A stretch of 64,000 bases of DNA from Coffea arabica (taxonomy: Eukaryota; Streptophyta; Magnoliopsida; Gentianales; Rubiaceae). The DNA lies in contig NC_092320.1 of the NCBI RefSeq assembly GCF_036785885.1, positions 23,933,557 to 23,997,556 on the forward strand, written 5' to 3'. Positions 47,001 through 59,513 of the stretch are shown here, piece by piece. The position numbers were made by a program, and so were the translations under genes. Each line of letters starts with the position of its first letter. Position 1 is the stretch's first letter. The notes beneath the pieces were generated by a model that was given only the letters and a program-made list of their open reading frames with translations, ran no database searches and was not told the DNA's origin.

Positions 47001-50000
47001 ATGAGTATACATTAATTTTATAATTTTTTGACATTTTATTTTGAATTCTTCATGCTTTTACAAATTCACTACTAATAAAAAATAATCATACTAATGCACG
47101 AGATATAATAATAGTTAAGTTGTTATTGTGGTATGATTTTTTTCATTACTTTGAGATATTAACTTGTTAGTTTGAGTTGAGTTATTCTTATCTCCCAAAT
47201 ATACATATATTTCGTGTGATTTTCTAAAATTTTCATTTATATAATCATGCTCGTTAATCTTCATTAGAACTCAGAAAATTGAACTTCTACATTACCCAAG
47301 TGCTTGCATCTTCAAAACCAATCTCTACATGCATCACCAAATTTGATCACCTTACATTGCAAAATTACTTCCACAAAAGATGAACTATGTTGATAAAATT
47401 GACTTATTTGACTTCTAAATTACATACAATGAGAGTTTGTATCTGAAAGTTTTATATCTTATTAATGAATTATTCTGGTTACCAATGTATATGTCTTTCT
47501 TTATGTTTCTTGCATTCTTATGTTCGGATTCCACGATATAGAACTTCTATTAGATCAGATTTTCCTTTTACGCATTCGACAGTTACTCATGATTTTCTCA
47601 AAAAAAGTCCAAAACAAAGATAAAAGGAAATATTCCATGCTTGGACATGAGATCAAGCAAAGGATACTGTTCATACTGTTCAACTGCAAAAAATGAATAT
47701 TAAGTACAGAAGAATGGAAAACCAAGGGGTTTGGAACGAACAAGGGAGTGGGTGGTGGACCAAAGACAACCTGAAAAAGTGAGAAAAACAAAAGCAGCAG
47801 TATGTTATCATGATACATCATTTCTTTTTGGTTCTTACAGGGCCATTTCTTTATGCTTTAACACTTTTCAACCTTATTTGACTGCATCATGAAAGTTACT
47901 AAAGAGACAATCAGCAAATGAGCACTTGAGTTACCACATGCTCCACCTACTGGAATTTAAAAGAAAGCCTTGTGATTGGTTAAGAAAATTTTATGTTTTG
48001 TTATTATGCTGGTGCGAAAAAAGGACGATGTAAAAGTAAAAGGACAAGCATTATTTTGGTTTGTGTAATCTTCTAATTAACGACTGAAGAAAATAGAGAA
48101 CATATAAAATTTTATGTTCTTTTTCTTTTACGAGTCATTTTCTTATTTGTCTGAAACTTGTTAATTTATAACATCTTATAACTTGAAAAACTCTATTCAC
48201 AATAAAAAAAAAAGTAATGAAAGATAAAAAGCAAAGAAGAAAAAGAAGAAAGAAAGAAAATAAGGAGGAGAAAATCCAAAAGCACAAGATGCCTTGTTTG
48301 GAGGGGATTTTTTTTTCTTCTGTTTGGTCTCAGAAGGAATAAAGAGGCAAAATGATGACAGGGACTATTCAAAGAGGCATGCTATTACTTTTCGAATCCG
48401 AGAAGGGCATATACGTATGTAAGTATATACATATATTTGTATATACTGTATATGTATATATGGTGGACAAAGTGAAGATATTGTAGTTGACACCTTAAGA
48501 AATTTATTATAGTTTATTGCTTTATTATATCTCATAATTCTTGTAAGTTTGATTTTTTTGTCATATATTGTTTTTGTCCATATAGCAGTAAAATTACCTT
48601 TTGCAATATTAAAGGGTAACCTTATAGATAATGATTGTTGTGGAGAGAATAAAAAAAGAAGAGGCCATTTCGGCAGGCTTCCATTATCTGTTCTACAATT
48701 AGCACAATGGAGAGCAATTAAAGAATTTTGAAGTAGTTAGTTGAGACTGTGATAATATTTATCTACGGTAATATAACCATGCTGGCTAAAGATGCTTAAG
48801 GAATACATTCACTAGGAAGCCAAAGCAAAGCTGTCTACTTAATTATCTATTTAAATGGCACTAGACCACATAAACAATTGCTATCTCGGCATGAAAATTT
48901 TACAAAATTGATAATTTCTTGCGGAAGATGCAGATTTTTTACTTTTAAATTAGTTATAAGGCACATTTCATTTTAAGTGCCCTCTTTGGTCCTAATCAAC
49001 AAGCAAAGAAACTTCAAATATTCTATCCGACTTTTGTGATTCAATCTCAAAAGCTCTATAATTTTGCCTAATTTTAGCCTTATCATGATTTTTAAAAAAA
49101 ATTGGGATTCTGTTAAATGCATTTGCGATGGCATCAGCTTATGTTCTATAACAACCAATCGGGAAGATTTTCTAAAGAGCCAAAAAAATTAAATAAATTA
49201 TTGATTGTGTTATTATTTGACTGGGATGTAATTAAAAACCCTTTAAATTAATAATTCCCTTCCTATATAGAATGAAGTACTTTATCAAGTAGCCAAAAGG
49301 CAAAAGCAGAAAAAGTGCACCGGATTATACACACATTTTCATATTATCATTCATAGGCAATTTATACTTGTATAATTGGTAATAAAGTGGATGATATGAA
49401 TTAACTAACCATTAGAGTTTGCTTTGGTGGTGTGGTAATAACGGCTCATTTCCTCCAGCGCAGCCACAGGCCTCATCATCAGCTGTTCAGCATTTCTTTT
49501 CAAGCATGTTTTAGCCAGATTATGATCCTCCTTCATTACTGGTGGTGGTGGTTTGAGACGTTTCTTCTGATCTGATTGTACAGCTACGATAATCTTCTTA
49601 AGACTCTCCAAATCTTCATTGCATTTCTCCAGCGCCCGCAAAAGCTTTCTTCTCTTTTCTTCAGTAGTACTACTGGATGACTTTTCCTGTTCCACTTTAA
49701 CGTTCCTGTTGACCTCAGATGGCTCCTCCAACCCCATCAGTCGAGCCACCAATAGGGATTTTGCAGTGGTGCTTTTCTCTGATGTGGTTAAGGCATTTGA
49801 TTGTCGAATCTCCGGTGGAAGCATAGGACTTCTTGGTGTAATATCGCATGATGATGATAACCTCTTGTTTTCCAAATTTTGGCCATTTGTGTTTGAAATA
49901 TTCTTGTTATCTTCTTTGAGTGCAGATGAAGAATCTTGCTGCTGCTGTTTCATCTCCTGTTCCACCATGGCTTTAGCTTCCTTTGAAGTCGATTTTACAT

Positions 50001-50259
50001 GCTTTCTACCTGAATAGAAAAAAACAAAATGGAAAACAGAAAAAGAAAATGCTTATAAGAAATTATGCTGTTGAATGCAGAAGAGAATAAAATGAATATT
50101 AACGTTCTAACCGGAAGTAAGGCGTTTGTTTCTATTTTGATATCTGGATAAGAGCTTGAAGAAGCCGGCCATGCAACCAATTTGTTTTGCATGGCGATTT
50201 TCTGGTGGTGGCGTTTGGCGGTGAGAAGATGAAAGCAGACTGTCTTGTCTCTGCAGCAT
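44003..50259 (-). CDS. TRM/LONGIFOLIA-like protein (RLMGLE motif, DUF4378-like)
   Basis: Three exons join in frame: 50259-50112, 50009-49410 and 44334-44003, 1080 bases, 359 residues. Splice sites are G/GTTAGA...TTCAG/GT and G/GTTAGT...TGTAG/GA. Start MLQRQDSLLSS is chosen because an in-frame TGA lies two codons upstream and the next ATG (50172) would drop 29 residues. Residues 28-49 (GCMAGFFKLLSRYQNRNKRL) are basic; 64-80 Gln-rich; 135-144 are LLVARLMGLE, a motif of TON1-recruiting-motif (TRM) proteins; exon 3 gives SVDEVCNHISWGEKRELGNI and CKDLIEEVLYDLGFCKV, ending PLEACKRRLSF, as in DUF4378 C-termini. Family members act at cortical microtubules and in cell elongation; role here is inferred. 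It is much shorter than classical TRMs. The second intron is about 5.07 kb. Confidence 0.75.
44335..49409 (-). other. Large second intron of the TRM-like gene
   Basis: About 5.07 kb, starting GTTAGT and ending ATGTAG on the minus strand. It contains poly-A runs (44768-44785, 45228-45244), a plus-strand gene relic (45947-46370) and AT-rich filler. The open stretch 45842-45655 has plausible splice edges, but using it would break the reading frame into exon 3. Confidence 0.6.
45947..46370 (+). pseudogene. Unrecognised protein-coding relic
   Basis: Frame 45947-46183 reads RRAKQVATTTSVKLHHQMV, YRLQEQAFEYPVPSSSKIED and HIPKLLSRNEPLKLLRILSE, then a stop. A shifted frame continues YEQQLSAAQDLQSSISSFI and LKDDGTVQIKYKIDNDSF to TAG at 46293, and beyond that stop PSGSKPFQTELNSIKSVV. 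The even codon usage and amphipathic character across a frameshift point to a once real, probably coiled-coil protein. I do not recognise the family. It lies antisense within the TRM-like intron. Confidence 0.5.
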
Positions 50260-51163
50260 TGTTCATTAACTGTGTCGGTACAATAAGTTTGGAAGAATTT
50301 TCTGGGAAGAGCCAAAGGTAAAGAGAGAGAAGAAAGAAATAAACTTGGGCTTGTAGCTAGAAACTAGAAACTCTGACAAATGATTAAAGGACTCATAGGT
50401 CGTTTGTTATAATTTTTCCTTTCTTCGGACTGGTCCTACTTTGCACCCTAAATTTCTATTCTTAACACATTACACCCTAAACTTTCAAATCCGGTCTCAG
50501 GTTAATCTAATTCTTAATCAAGAATATTAATAGTTTCAAAAACGATTAGTCAACAAGTCAAATTAACATTGCATCTGAAATAATTAACCAGTCTAAACCC
50601 GTTCCTTGAATGGGACTGCACATAATTTGTTTAAAAGTTTTTGTAAATTTGAAAATCATTTTGTGCAATATAAAAATTGGAGTAAACATTTTGTTTTTGA
50701 GGACGCAAAAGAATTTGGTTTGAAGATGTCAAAAAAAAAAAAAAAAATTGGAGTGAACATCTTGTGCAATAAAGTTGTAGGAATATTGATAAATAGTGAT
50801 GACTCATGCATACGACTTATATAGATAGAATAGCTTATATGCTCAAATTATTATCAAAATGTTAACTGGAATTAGAGTAATCAGAATCACCTGCTAAGAC
50901 AAAATGCTAGAAAACTTATTAAATGTAGAGAGTATAAAGAGTTAACTTGTAATAAACATTTGTTTGGCGATCATGAATACAAATTTGTAATAACAGACTA
51001 AATACACATTAAGGGATCATACATACCTCAATGAAGAGACGTTATTCACTCTTGGCAAAAAAAAAAGGAAGATATTTGGTACATATTAAGAAATAATGAT
51101 AATAAATAAATGAATACTAATGGGATGCAAAGCTTACATAGGAGGTTGTATTGGAGGATAGAA
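50260..51163. other. Upstream region of the TRM-like gene
   Basis: Contains the presumed minus-strand promoter and leader. No clear TATA box; the reverse complement near 50410-50420 has 'attataac'. Poly-A at 50733-50746. No other gene. Confidence 0.35.
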
Positions 51164-51172
51164 TAGAAAGAT

Positions 51173-52196
51173 GGGTAAAATACACTTTACCTGTCATGCA
51201 CCCGGGTCCAAAGGCCGACACAAGTAATTTTTGGATTGAAATTCACCGGTTCAAATGGTTAACCCCAATTACAAGATAGCCATTGGACCCAAGCTTTAAA
51301 CCTATTCCTTTCCCTTTCTCAAATCGATGTGGGATACCTCATTCTCTCCACCTTTAAGACTTTGCATTCTTGTAAAGCCCGTTAGAATTTAAACTATCAA
51401 CTTGGTCATACTTGGACTCTAGAGGTGGCTCGTACGATCTCTAGAGGTAGCCCCCGCCCGAGTCTTGACGTGGCACTTGATCCTGCAAGGTAGTTCCTCT
51501 TGAACGTGGCACTTAGCCCAGCACAACACTTAGTTCCTTGCACTCCCTTGCGTAGTCAGAACCATAACCCGCTAGCCCAGACTCATCCCATGTAGAGACC
51601 ATGCGAGGCTTGTTCTGATACCAACTGTCATTACTCGAGTCCAATGGCTGACCCAAATAATTTTTGGATCGACATTCACTGGCTCAAAATGGTTAACCCA
51701 AATTACAAGATAGCCATTAGACCCAAGCTTTAAACCCATTCCCTTCCCTTTCCCAAATCGATGCGGGATACATTATTACCCCCCCTCTCCCATGGTTTAG
51801 TGATTTTTCATATAACGCCCCCATAGTTTCAAAATGTATACATAACTCCCTCATAATTTGGATTAAATTGTCAATGTAATAGAAATAATCCTCTATAACG
51901 GAACTCAAAGAAATGTTGAGAATATCCTCATTTAAAAACTAAAATGTTTGAAGTGACCAAAATATATAAACTTAATATATATGACACTTCAATCCCTTAT
52001 AATTTTATGTTTTACTACATAACCCCTAATGGTTTAGTGTTTTATCACATAACCACCTTATTTTTTTTTTTGTCAAACCTCATACTTTCATTTCATACTT
52101 TAGTCCAAATTTTGAGAGGGTTATATATAGCTTTTGAAACTATGAGGGGTTATATGAAAAATTACTAAACCACAGGGGGGTGAGTGTAGTTTACCT
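51173..52196. mobile_element. Mutator-like MITE split by a TRIM
   Basis: Outer ends GGGTAAAATACACT and (reverse-complemented right) AAGGTAAACTACACTC form inverted arms; after removing the inner element the arms continue CCATGGTTTAGTGATTTTTC against CTGTGGTTTAGTAATTTTTC. The perfect nine-base duplication TAGAAAGAT lies at 51164-51172 and 52197-52205. Without the TRIM and its duplicated five bases the MITE is 435 bases, the size of the copy at 30088-30523. Confidence 0.88.
51192..51775 (-). mobile_element. TRIM retrotransposon with 150-base LTRs
   Basis: Two direct repeats of 150 bases (51192-51341 and 51626-51775) share TGTCAT...CC(A/G)AT..., GATAGCCATT(G/A)GACCCAAGC and AAATCGATG(T/C)GGGATAC. 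On the minus strand TTGGTATCAGAACAAGCC follows the 5' LTR (51626) after one base: a near-perfect initiator-Met primer-binding site. AAGGTGGAGAGAATG before the 3' LTR is the polypurine tract. The target duplication TTACC lies at 51187-51191 and 51776-51780. The interior (284 bases) is non-coding, so the element is mobilised by other elements. The minus-strand TG at the 5' LTR start has become TA. Confidence 0.93.
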
Positions 52197-52205
52197 TAGA
52201 AAGAT

Positions 52206-55200
52206 GAAGTAATGACTTTATGTGACGTATTTATGTTTCTTTATATTCCTTGTAAAATTTTAATGACTATAGTTATGGGATGTTTAAATATACGTAGATT
52301 TCGATTTTCATTGCAAATCCGATAAGTGTGCATTTTGAGTTATTTAAGTGTGTTTTATTATTTAGTTTTGGTGTATTTCATTCACTTTTATAACTAATTA
52401 ACTAGGATTCTAGTGAAGTTTACATTTTGTGGTTCAATATGTAACAAATTGCATTTCTATGGATTGAATTGGTTAAAACTTCATGTTTTTGTGGGTTTCA
52501 ATGATTCAATCATCAATTGGCATGACTAGAAGAGATAATTGAATGATTGTTGATGATTTGAAATGATTTAAAGAGAATATGAAGTGCAAAATACTCAAAA
52601 GATGAAATGCAACTTAGTATAAAAGAAAGGGAATTTGATAGCTTCGGCACCTGTTGGTATTTCAGCTATATCTTGAGCTACAAGCATCAGATTGAGGTGA
52701 TTCTTGAGTTATTTTGAAGCTAACACATAGCTATACAATTTTTATGGGACATTGAAATCTATTTTATGAGGTTTCCTTGTCAAAATGTCGAAATATTGTC
52801 GGCCATTTTGTTGTCAAAAACTGAGAAAGAGGATTGATAGTCAAGGGTAGTTTGGTCGTTTACTAGTCTCCAGAGCTCCAAATTGGGTTATTTTTGAAGC
52901 CTTGGAAAGCTAACTTAAGGGTTACAACTTTCATGTTTTATACAATAGTTAGTCCAGCCTCAATCATTAAGAAAATATCAGTTGAAATTGATGCAAAAAT
53001 AGAGCAAGATTAAAAACTGACTAGAATTAAGAAAACCTGCAAAAGAGGAAAACGTGGAGTAAGATGCGACCTTGTACCTGCATATTCTGAGGTCACGTTT
53101 TCTTCAATTGTGGCTGTAACTTGTTCTACAAATTGTACTCTATTCACTCAAGCTTTTTGATCAATTTGTCTGCAGGAATTTCGGCTAGATATAAGCAAGC
53201 AAGTATAGAGATTTCAAAAAACAACTTTTGGTGATTTCAAAAGGCAAATTTGCCAATTAGAAACAACTCATTTTGAGCTTGAATTCTCTATAAATATGGG
53301 CCTTTGGAGAGCTTATTTGATAACTTTGGAAGGCTAGAGACACTACCAAAAATGTAGTCTCACTAGTTTTTCTTAGTTCATTAGTTTAGTTCATTAATAT
53401 AGTATAATTAGTATAGTTTTTCCATCTTATACCTTTGCTTAGATTTGCATGAAAAATTGAGGAGCAAAGATGAAGAGTTGGAACTCATGTGACAAGGGTG
53501 ACTTCTCTCCTATCACTTTCTCTTTTGTATTTAAGTTCATGTTTAGTTATAATACAAGTATGGTCTTTTCTTTCATTCTTTTCATGTTTTGCTAAAGTTT
53601 ATGCCTAGAGTTATGAATGAATTTTCTATATTTTGTTTGTGATATTTACTTGGTTATTGAGTGATATTATTTTGAGCAAGTTATTTATCACTTTTTCTTA
53701 TCTAATCATGATTAATTGGTCATTAATTGTGATAATCTTAAGGTGTTAAGTTTGCAATAAAATTGAAATTTGACACTAATTTAGTGAAGTGCTAAATCTA
53801 AGGAGTGCACTCACGAGATTGAGTAGAGGTACACGGACACCTTTATGGCTTTAATGACTTGTTTCATATAATTTCATAGAAGAAATGAACTTGTAATTAA
53901 TGTCATAACCATGAGAGTAGGTATGGTTTAGTTACAAGTATAGTTGATTAACTACAACAGTAGGTTTTACATACATTAGGAAATTATGCCATAACTAACC
54001 AAGATAATAACATTCAATTAATTGGTAATTTCACTTGCAAGAGTAGTAAGAAATTCCATAGTTCTGGAAGCTTTCTATTATTATTTGTATTAGTTTTATC
54101 TCATGTTTATAGCGTAGATTTAATTTTTTGCACTTGTGATAGTCTAAATAATAAAGAAATTAAAAAATCACTGGTAATTAATACTCTTCCCTATGGGATC
54201 GACATCTAATTTCCCTGTACTCAATAAATGATCCATATACTTGCAAAAAAAACTGGGTGTTTAGGTTTTATTAAAATTTGGTGCATGATAGGACCTCGTC
54301 AAGTTTTTGGCACCATTACCAAGGAAGATTCGATTAATATCAATACTAAGAACAACTTTATTATTTTATACACTTTTACTTGCTTTTCTTGTTTTTGCCA
54401 TGTTAAGTGTCTTGTTTGTTATATTTAGTGTTTTGTTGAGTCATTTATTTTGTGTTTTGCATCTTATTTTTGATTGGTGTCTTTTAAACTATTCTTCTTG
54501 ATTAATCTAGCTTTTGAGAATATTTGAAAGCATTTTTAGGTTATAAGGAGAATAGTAAACAAAAAGTGGATGAAAGTTTGACAGAAGGAAGTTCGACAGT
54601 GGACTACACTTTTCAAAACTACAACTATGGAGGTAACCAATAGATGTCCAAAGATATGTCTTTTGAAAATGGTTTAAGGAGTTTAAAGGCTAAATGTGAT
54701 TTTATAGTATTAAAAGTTCAATTGGACAACATTAAAAATTGCTTGAATGAAAGAGGAATGCTAAAACTTTTAATTCTAATCATATGATTTGTAACTTGTG
54801 TGGAGATTATCATGCTACTCATACATATGGGCAAGCACAAAATGTGGATAATTATGATGAATTTGAGCATTGCAATCTTTGTTTTGATCAATGCAATCCT
54901 AATTGGGGAAATTCTTATACTTATGCATGGGATAATCAATGTAAGTATAGTGATTCTTCATGTTTTTATGAATACCAATCCAAATTTATCCAATATGAAT
55001 CTAAAATCTAAGTCATATTGAGAATTAGCAATAGAAAAGTTAGCTAACACATCTTTATCTTGGGAATTGAAAAATGAAACATTAACTAATGATTCTATAC
55101 CATCTTGGGAGCTAGTCATAGAATAATATTCTAATCAATTTGATTTATATATAAAAATACTAGCTAATGTAACTTCCAATCGTTTTGATAGGGTTGATGA

Positions 55201-55961
55201 AAGATTAGACGAATTAGTTTCTTACTTTGGTAGAATACAAGATCAATTACATGTTTTGTGTGAAGTTATTTCTTCTAATGATATGCAAATGACCATAGCA
55301 TGAATGGCGGGGATGTTGTATGTGAAAATGGATTGTATTTTGATGAAAATGATGCATCTAATGTGTGTTTCAATAAGAAAGTGTCTATTTCACAAGATAA
55401 TATCTTGGAACTAATGATGAACCTCAAGAGATGAACATTAATGATTCATATTTAACCGCTCTTGAGGAGTATTTTGAAGGAATAGGTTCTAAAGATACTA
55501 TCACCTAAGAAGGTTATATGGATGCTCCTTCGGACAATTCTCAAGTGATGTTCCTACAAGGTAATTTCTATAAAACACCTTAGATAGATAAGTCTCTTCA
55601 ATCTCTCACATCATTAGAACATTCGGCTTTTGCTATTGAGCCACTATTTGTTGATCCACTACATCTTAAAATGGTGGATTACTCATTAACAAAATCTCCT
55701 TGAAAAATGAGGTAAAATAGTCAAACTAATAACTATAAAAAAGTGCTTATTGAGAGGCAATCCAATATTTTAGTATTTTATTTCAATTTAGTGTGATTTT
55801 AGGATTTAGGTAAATATTAATGTTATTTTGTATGTTTGTTTTGTAGGAATGGGAAATAGAAACAAAAGTGACCAAATGTGGTGAAAACGGCGAACTTCGA
55901 TCAAGAAACTCAACCCCTCGATTTGAGTAATTGTTGCTTTTGACTTGTTAAAGAGGGTTAG
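52206..55961 (+). mobile_element. Degenerate Ty3/gypsy element, Athila-like
   Basis: 52206-54300 looks like LTR sequence (long AT-rich, non-coding, ending near CCCTGTACTC...GGACCTCGTCAAG). At 54308 TGGCACCATTACCAAGG matches the Asp-tRNA primer site of Athila-type elements (TGGCGCCGTTGCCGGGG) with G-to-A changes only. Frame 54784-55011 has ICNLCGDYHATHTY and NPNWGNSYTYAWDNQ, like the gag nucleocapsid CxxCGxxH segment followed by a Pro/Asn/Trp-rich stretch. 55742 'gtgcttattgagaggcaatccaa' resembles the conserved post-pol segment of such elements. No pol is seen between. The left LTR boundary is not resolved; the right side is cut by LTRs at 55962. Confidence 0.6.
54784..55011 (+). pseudogene. 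Gypsy gag nucleocapsid remnant
   Basis: A 75-codon frame with C-N-L-C-G-D-Y-H-A-T-H as a degraded zinc-knuckle and NPNWGNSYTYAWDNQ next to it. The surrounding sequence (54560-55700) keeps Asp/Asn/Ser-rich reading in several frames separated by stops. Part of the 52206-55961 element. Confidence 0.55.
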
Positions 55962-58900
55962 TGTCGCGCTCCATTTTTATTTTTATAAAATAAATAAATA
56001 AAGAGAAAGGGCCTAAAATGGGACTTAAAAATTGCGATGATTTGAGCCCAAAATAATAATCTAAAAAGGATTTTTAAGAAAAAATAGGAGTCTCCACTTG
56101 GTATCGAGTTTAGGTGTACCAATTCACCTAAATATGTATTTTTAATAAAAAATAGACAAAACCCTTTTTAAATGACTCCATGTCTTTGAAAATAAGAGAA
56201 AAGAATTCGGGAATTACGGTTGAAAAAAGGAAGGCAAATATTTGATAGAATCAAACCTAAGGCACCCTTTCAACCTAACCAAGGTTAGTTGCGAGATTTA
56301 GTTGAAAATTTTCCTAATCTAACCTATAAAACTTATCACATTTGAATGTTTCTATATGGATGCAAATTTAGATCTAATGGATATTGAGAAAGTTGAAATA
56401 TCTCTTCAAAGTTGCATAAGTGTAAATCACATTAATTATGATGCCCAAAATGATTCTCAGAAGAGGCCACAAATATGCAAAAGATGAGACTTGAAGAAAA
56501 GAAGGACTATAATATATAAATATACGTGACCTAAAAAAGAGGAAAGCAACATAACTGGTACGAGGGACTAAGATTCATGACTCAATTTTCCTTTTTATAA
56601 AGGAATTAAGAGCGTATTAAGCCTAAGAAGCCACACTCATTGATTTCCTATATTTGAAGGGTGACTCTCCTAATCTAGTCAAGCAAATGAACTAACATAT
56701 TTCTAATTTCCTAAATAGAATGCAAGTCTAAATGTCATGTTTTGCGTATATAGGGATAAGAGAGCTAATAATATAGAGGAAATATCATGCAAGATGAGAA
56801 AAGATCATAAAAATGAAAAACATGTATGAAATGCGATTAATGTCACACAAAAAACATGAATCTAGCGCGAAAAGGCATAACGGATCTAGCATTGAACTAG
56901 CCCATTTCTAAAATTCATCACTAGCGTTAGACTAGTGAGAAAACGGGAGAAAGGTCACAACTAGCATTAGACTAGTGTGGTGGTGTCATGTATTTAGTAT
57001 AAATAAATAAATCGTATAAAGCATAATTAAAACAAACAAATATATAAAGCACATAGAGCACATAACACGTAGGCATGATATTTAGATGCAAAACCCTAAA
57101 GAAAGCGAATAAACACATAAACAAACAAGCATTCAAGCACACAACCAAAGAAACGCTTATAAAGACCTAACTATTACATTTGGGGGCCTAACTACAATCT
57201 AAGGAGAAAATTTTTAAAAAATAATAATCTAACTATTACATTTAGCAAACTAATTACATTTTGGCAAAACTAAAACGTATCTAATACAAAATCTATCTAA
57301 ATACATGTCTTGAGCATCTATCTATTACAAATTAGCATTTAAATGCCTCTCAAATAATCATTCAAAATTAAATTGAATAAATGAATAAAATGAGTAATTA
57401 AAAAAAACACTCAAAACATACAATTACATACATAAAAAAAATACATATGAGCACATAAGAGGATATCAAATAATAAAAGAAGGTACCTCCCTTGAAATTG
57501 TGGTTAAATGGAGTGCAATTTGTCCTATTTATACTCCAAAATCAACAAAATGGTCAAAACACCAATTTAATTAACAAATAAATGATAAAGAAATGGAAAT
57601 AACCATGAAATATACCAATTAAAGCATTCAAATGAAGTATAAATAACAATTAAAGAAGAAATGCAACTTATATTTAAGAAATCAAAGCTGTCAGGAACCT
57701 AATTGCAAAAATTGAGAAACTTTTTGGGGCCAAATTACAATTATTACAAAGATCAAGGTTAAAAATTAAATAAAAATAAAGTTTAGGGGCCAAATTGTGA
57801 TTAAATTAGGGACCTAATCGAAAGAAAATAAAAATTTTTAGGACCACAATAAAATTACTCAAAAGTACAGGGACCATATTGCAATTTTTGTTTTCTAGTT
57901 TGGCCGGAAAATGGTCTTGGGTAATCCTTCAAATTTTTGCTTCGGCCAAAGTTACCTAGGCCCAACGAAAAATCCAAAAAAACAGGTGGACTAGCCTGTC
58001 ATCTTGCTAAGAGAAATCCATCCAACAAAGCTAGGTTTTAACCTCCCCAAACCCATGTGTTAATCCAATTAAAGTAAACCGACAACCCCTTCCCTAAACC
58101 CAAACAAAAAAAAACCCTTAACACAAACTAACTTATTTTATTAAAAGCCAACAAGGTAAAAATTTACCAAAAATGCTAAGCCTTAATTATGTGTTAAATC
58201 CTAGAATTAATCTACCAAAAACCCACTTAAAATATGAAAAAAGAGGATTAAAACTTAAAAGAGGCAAAATTGGTTCAATTTGCAGAAGTTTTGGGGCCAC
58301 AGTGAGACTATTCAAAAAGTTAGGGTCAAAATGGAATTTCCAAAAATCACATGCAACTGGTTTGAAGCTTGCTGTGTTTCTCTGCGGTCTTTATGCAACG
58401 CAACCATTCAAAGTGATTTCTCAAACAAAAAGATTCAAATTCAACACGCACAGGGTTAAGCAAATCTCATCCTTTTACCTAAACATCATATCTCTAATCA
58501 CAATTATAACAAAACCCAAGCTAATGGTGCACAAAAGGAAAAAAATCAACAAGAGAAAACCAAGAATTAGTAAACAGATTCTTGACGGAATGGGTGAAGG
58601 TTTAAGCTTATATGAAGAGAATATGAGCAAAAAAAAGCTACCTTTTTGCAAGTAGATGCGGTGAAACCTGAGGAAAGATGAATAAAAAAGCGAGGAAGTG
58701 AAGCTAAGAGTTTCTAGGATCTGCTTCAAGAGTTGGCTATGTAGCAACTTTGGGCCCAAATTAGGCAACCTTGGAGGTGTTTTCCTTGAGAATTTTCAAC
58801 AAGAAAGTTCTTCTCCTACATCTATAAAGTATGTAGAAATGAAGAATCGATCCAAAAGAAGTCAAGACGAACAAGAAAACGGCATTTGAACAGGACTACC

Positions 58901-59502
58901 CGTTCAACCCTGGCTCAAGTTTTTCTGGAAATTTTCTTGCTACATTTTCTTCTTTTTCCCTCCTTGTTTTCTCTCTTGTTCTTCTATTTCTATTTTCCCG
59001 CAGCTGCCACTTTGTTTCTTACTCTAATCCTTGCATTTTTATTCCATTTATATGAAAAAAAACCCCCAAAACCCTCATCTCAAAGGCTTATTTGAAACCC
59101 AAGTTTTTGTGGCATTTTTAGAGCCATTAGATGGCTTGTTTTCTAGTTCTTTCTTGGTGATTTGAATTAAGGCCAGGTGGCCCTGTACTAGGGGGCTTGG
59201 AAGGCAAGAAAATGCAACAGAAATTGCATCCAAATTATCTCGAAAATGCCAGCTGCATATGTACCATTTCCTTCGTGTTTCCTGGCTTCGTACGAAGGTT
59301 GACGATGAATAGCGCGCGTGCATTGCACGCTCGCATGGAACTGCTCTTTTTTTTTTGCTCAATTGCATTTTTCATTTTCTATTTTTTCCTTCTTTTCTTT
59401 TTCTACTTTTTCCTACAAAACCAAGCAAATAATCAAATAAGGTAAAAATGATATAAAATGAGATAGCGATAAACAAGATGGAATAAAATTTTGGTGTCTA
59501 CA
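55962..59502 (-). mobile_element. LTR of about 3.5 kb, Tat/Ogre-like, minus orientation
   Basis: On the plus strand it begins TGTCGCGCTCC and ends GGTGTCTACA, the reverse of the 1061-4677 ends; 3541 bases. A TATAAATAG box (57533-57525, minus strand) is conserved in the next copy. No primer site follows the U5 end at 55962, so it behaves as a solo LTR. Flanks GTTAG and GTTTC do not match, so a recombination origin is possible. The 160-codon frame at 58173-58655 is broken in the sister copy and is not a gene. Confidence 0.78.
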
Positions 59503-59513
59503 GTTTCGCTAGC

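Noticed and set aside
51601..51640. tRNA-like word TTGGTATCAGAAC (minus strand)
   Set aside because: It is the TRIM primer-binding site; no cloverleaf surrounds it. I found no tRNA or rRNA gene in the window.
58173..58655. 160-codon open frame in the right-hand LTR
   Set aside because: The sister LTR copy (63467-63950) has the same sequence with the frame broken, and there is no domain; it is chance reading in an LTR.
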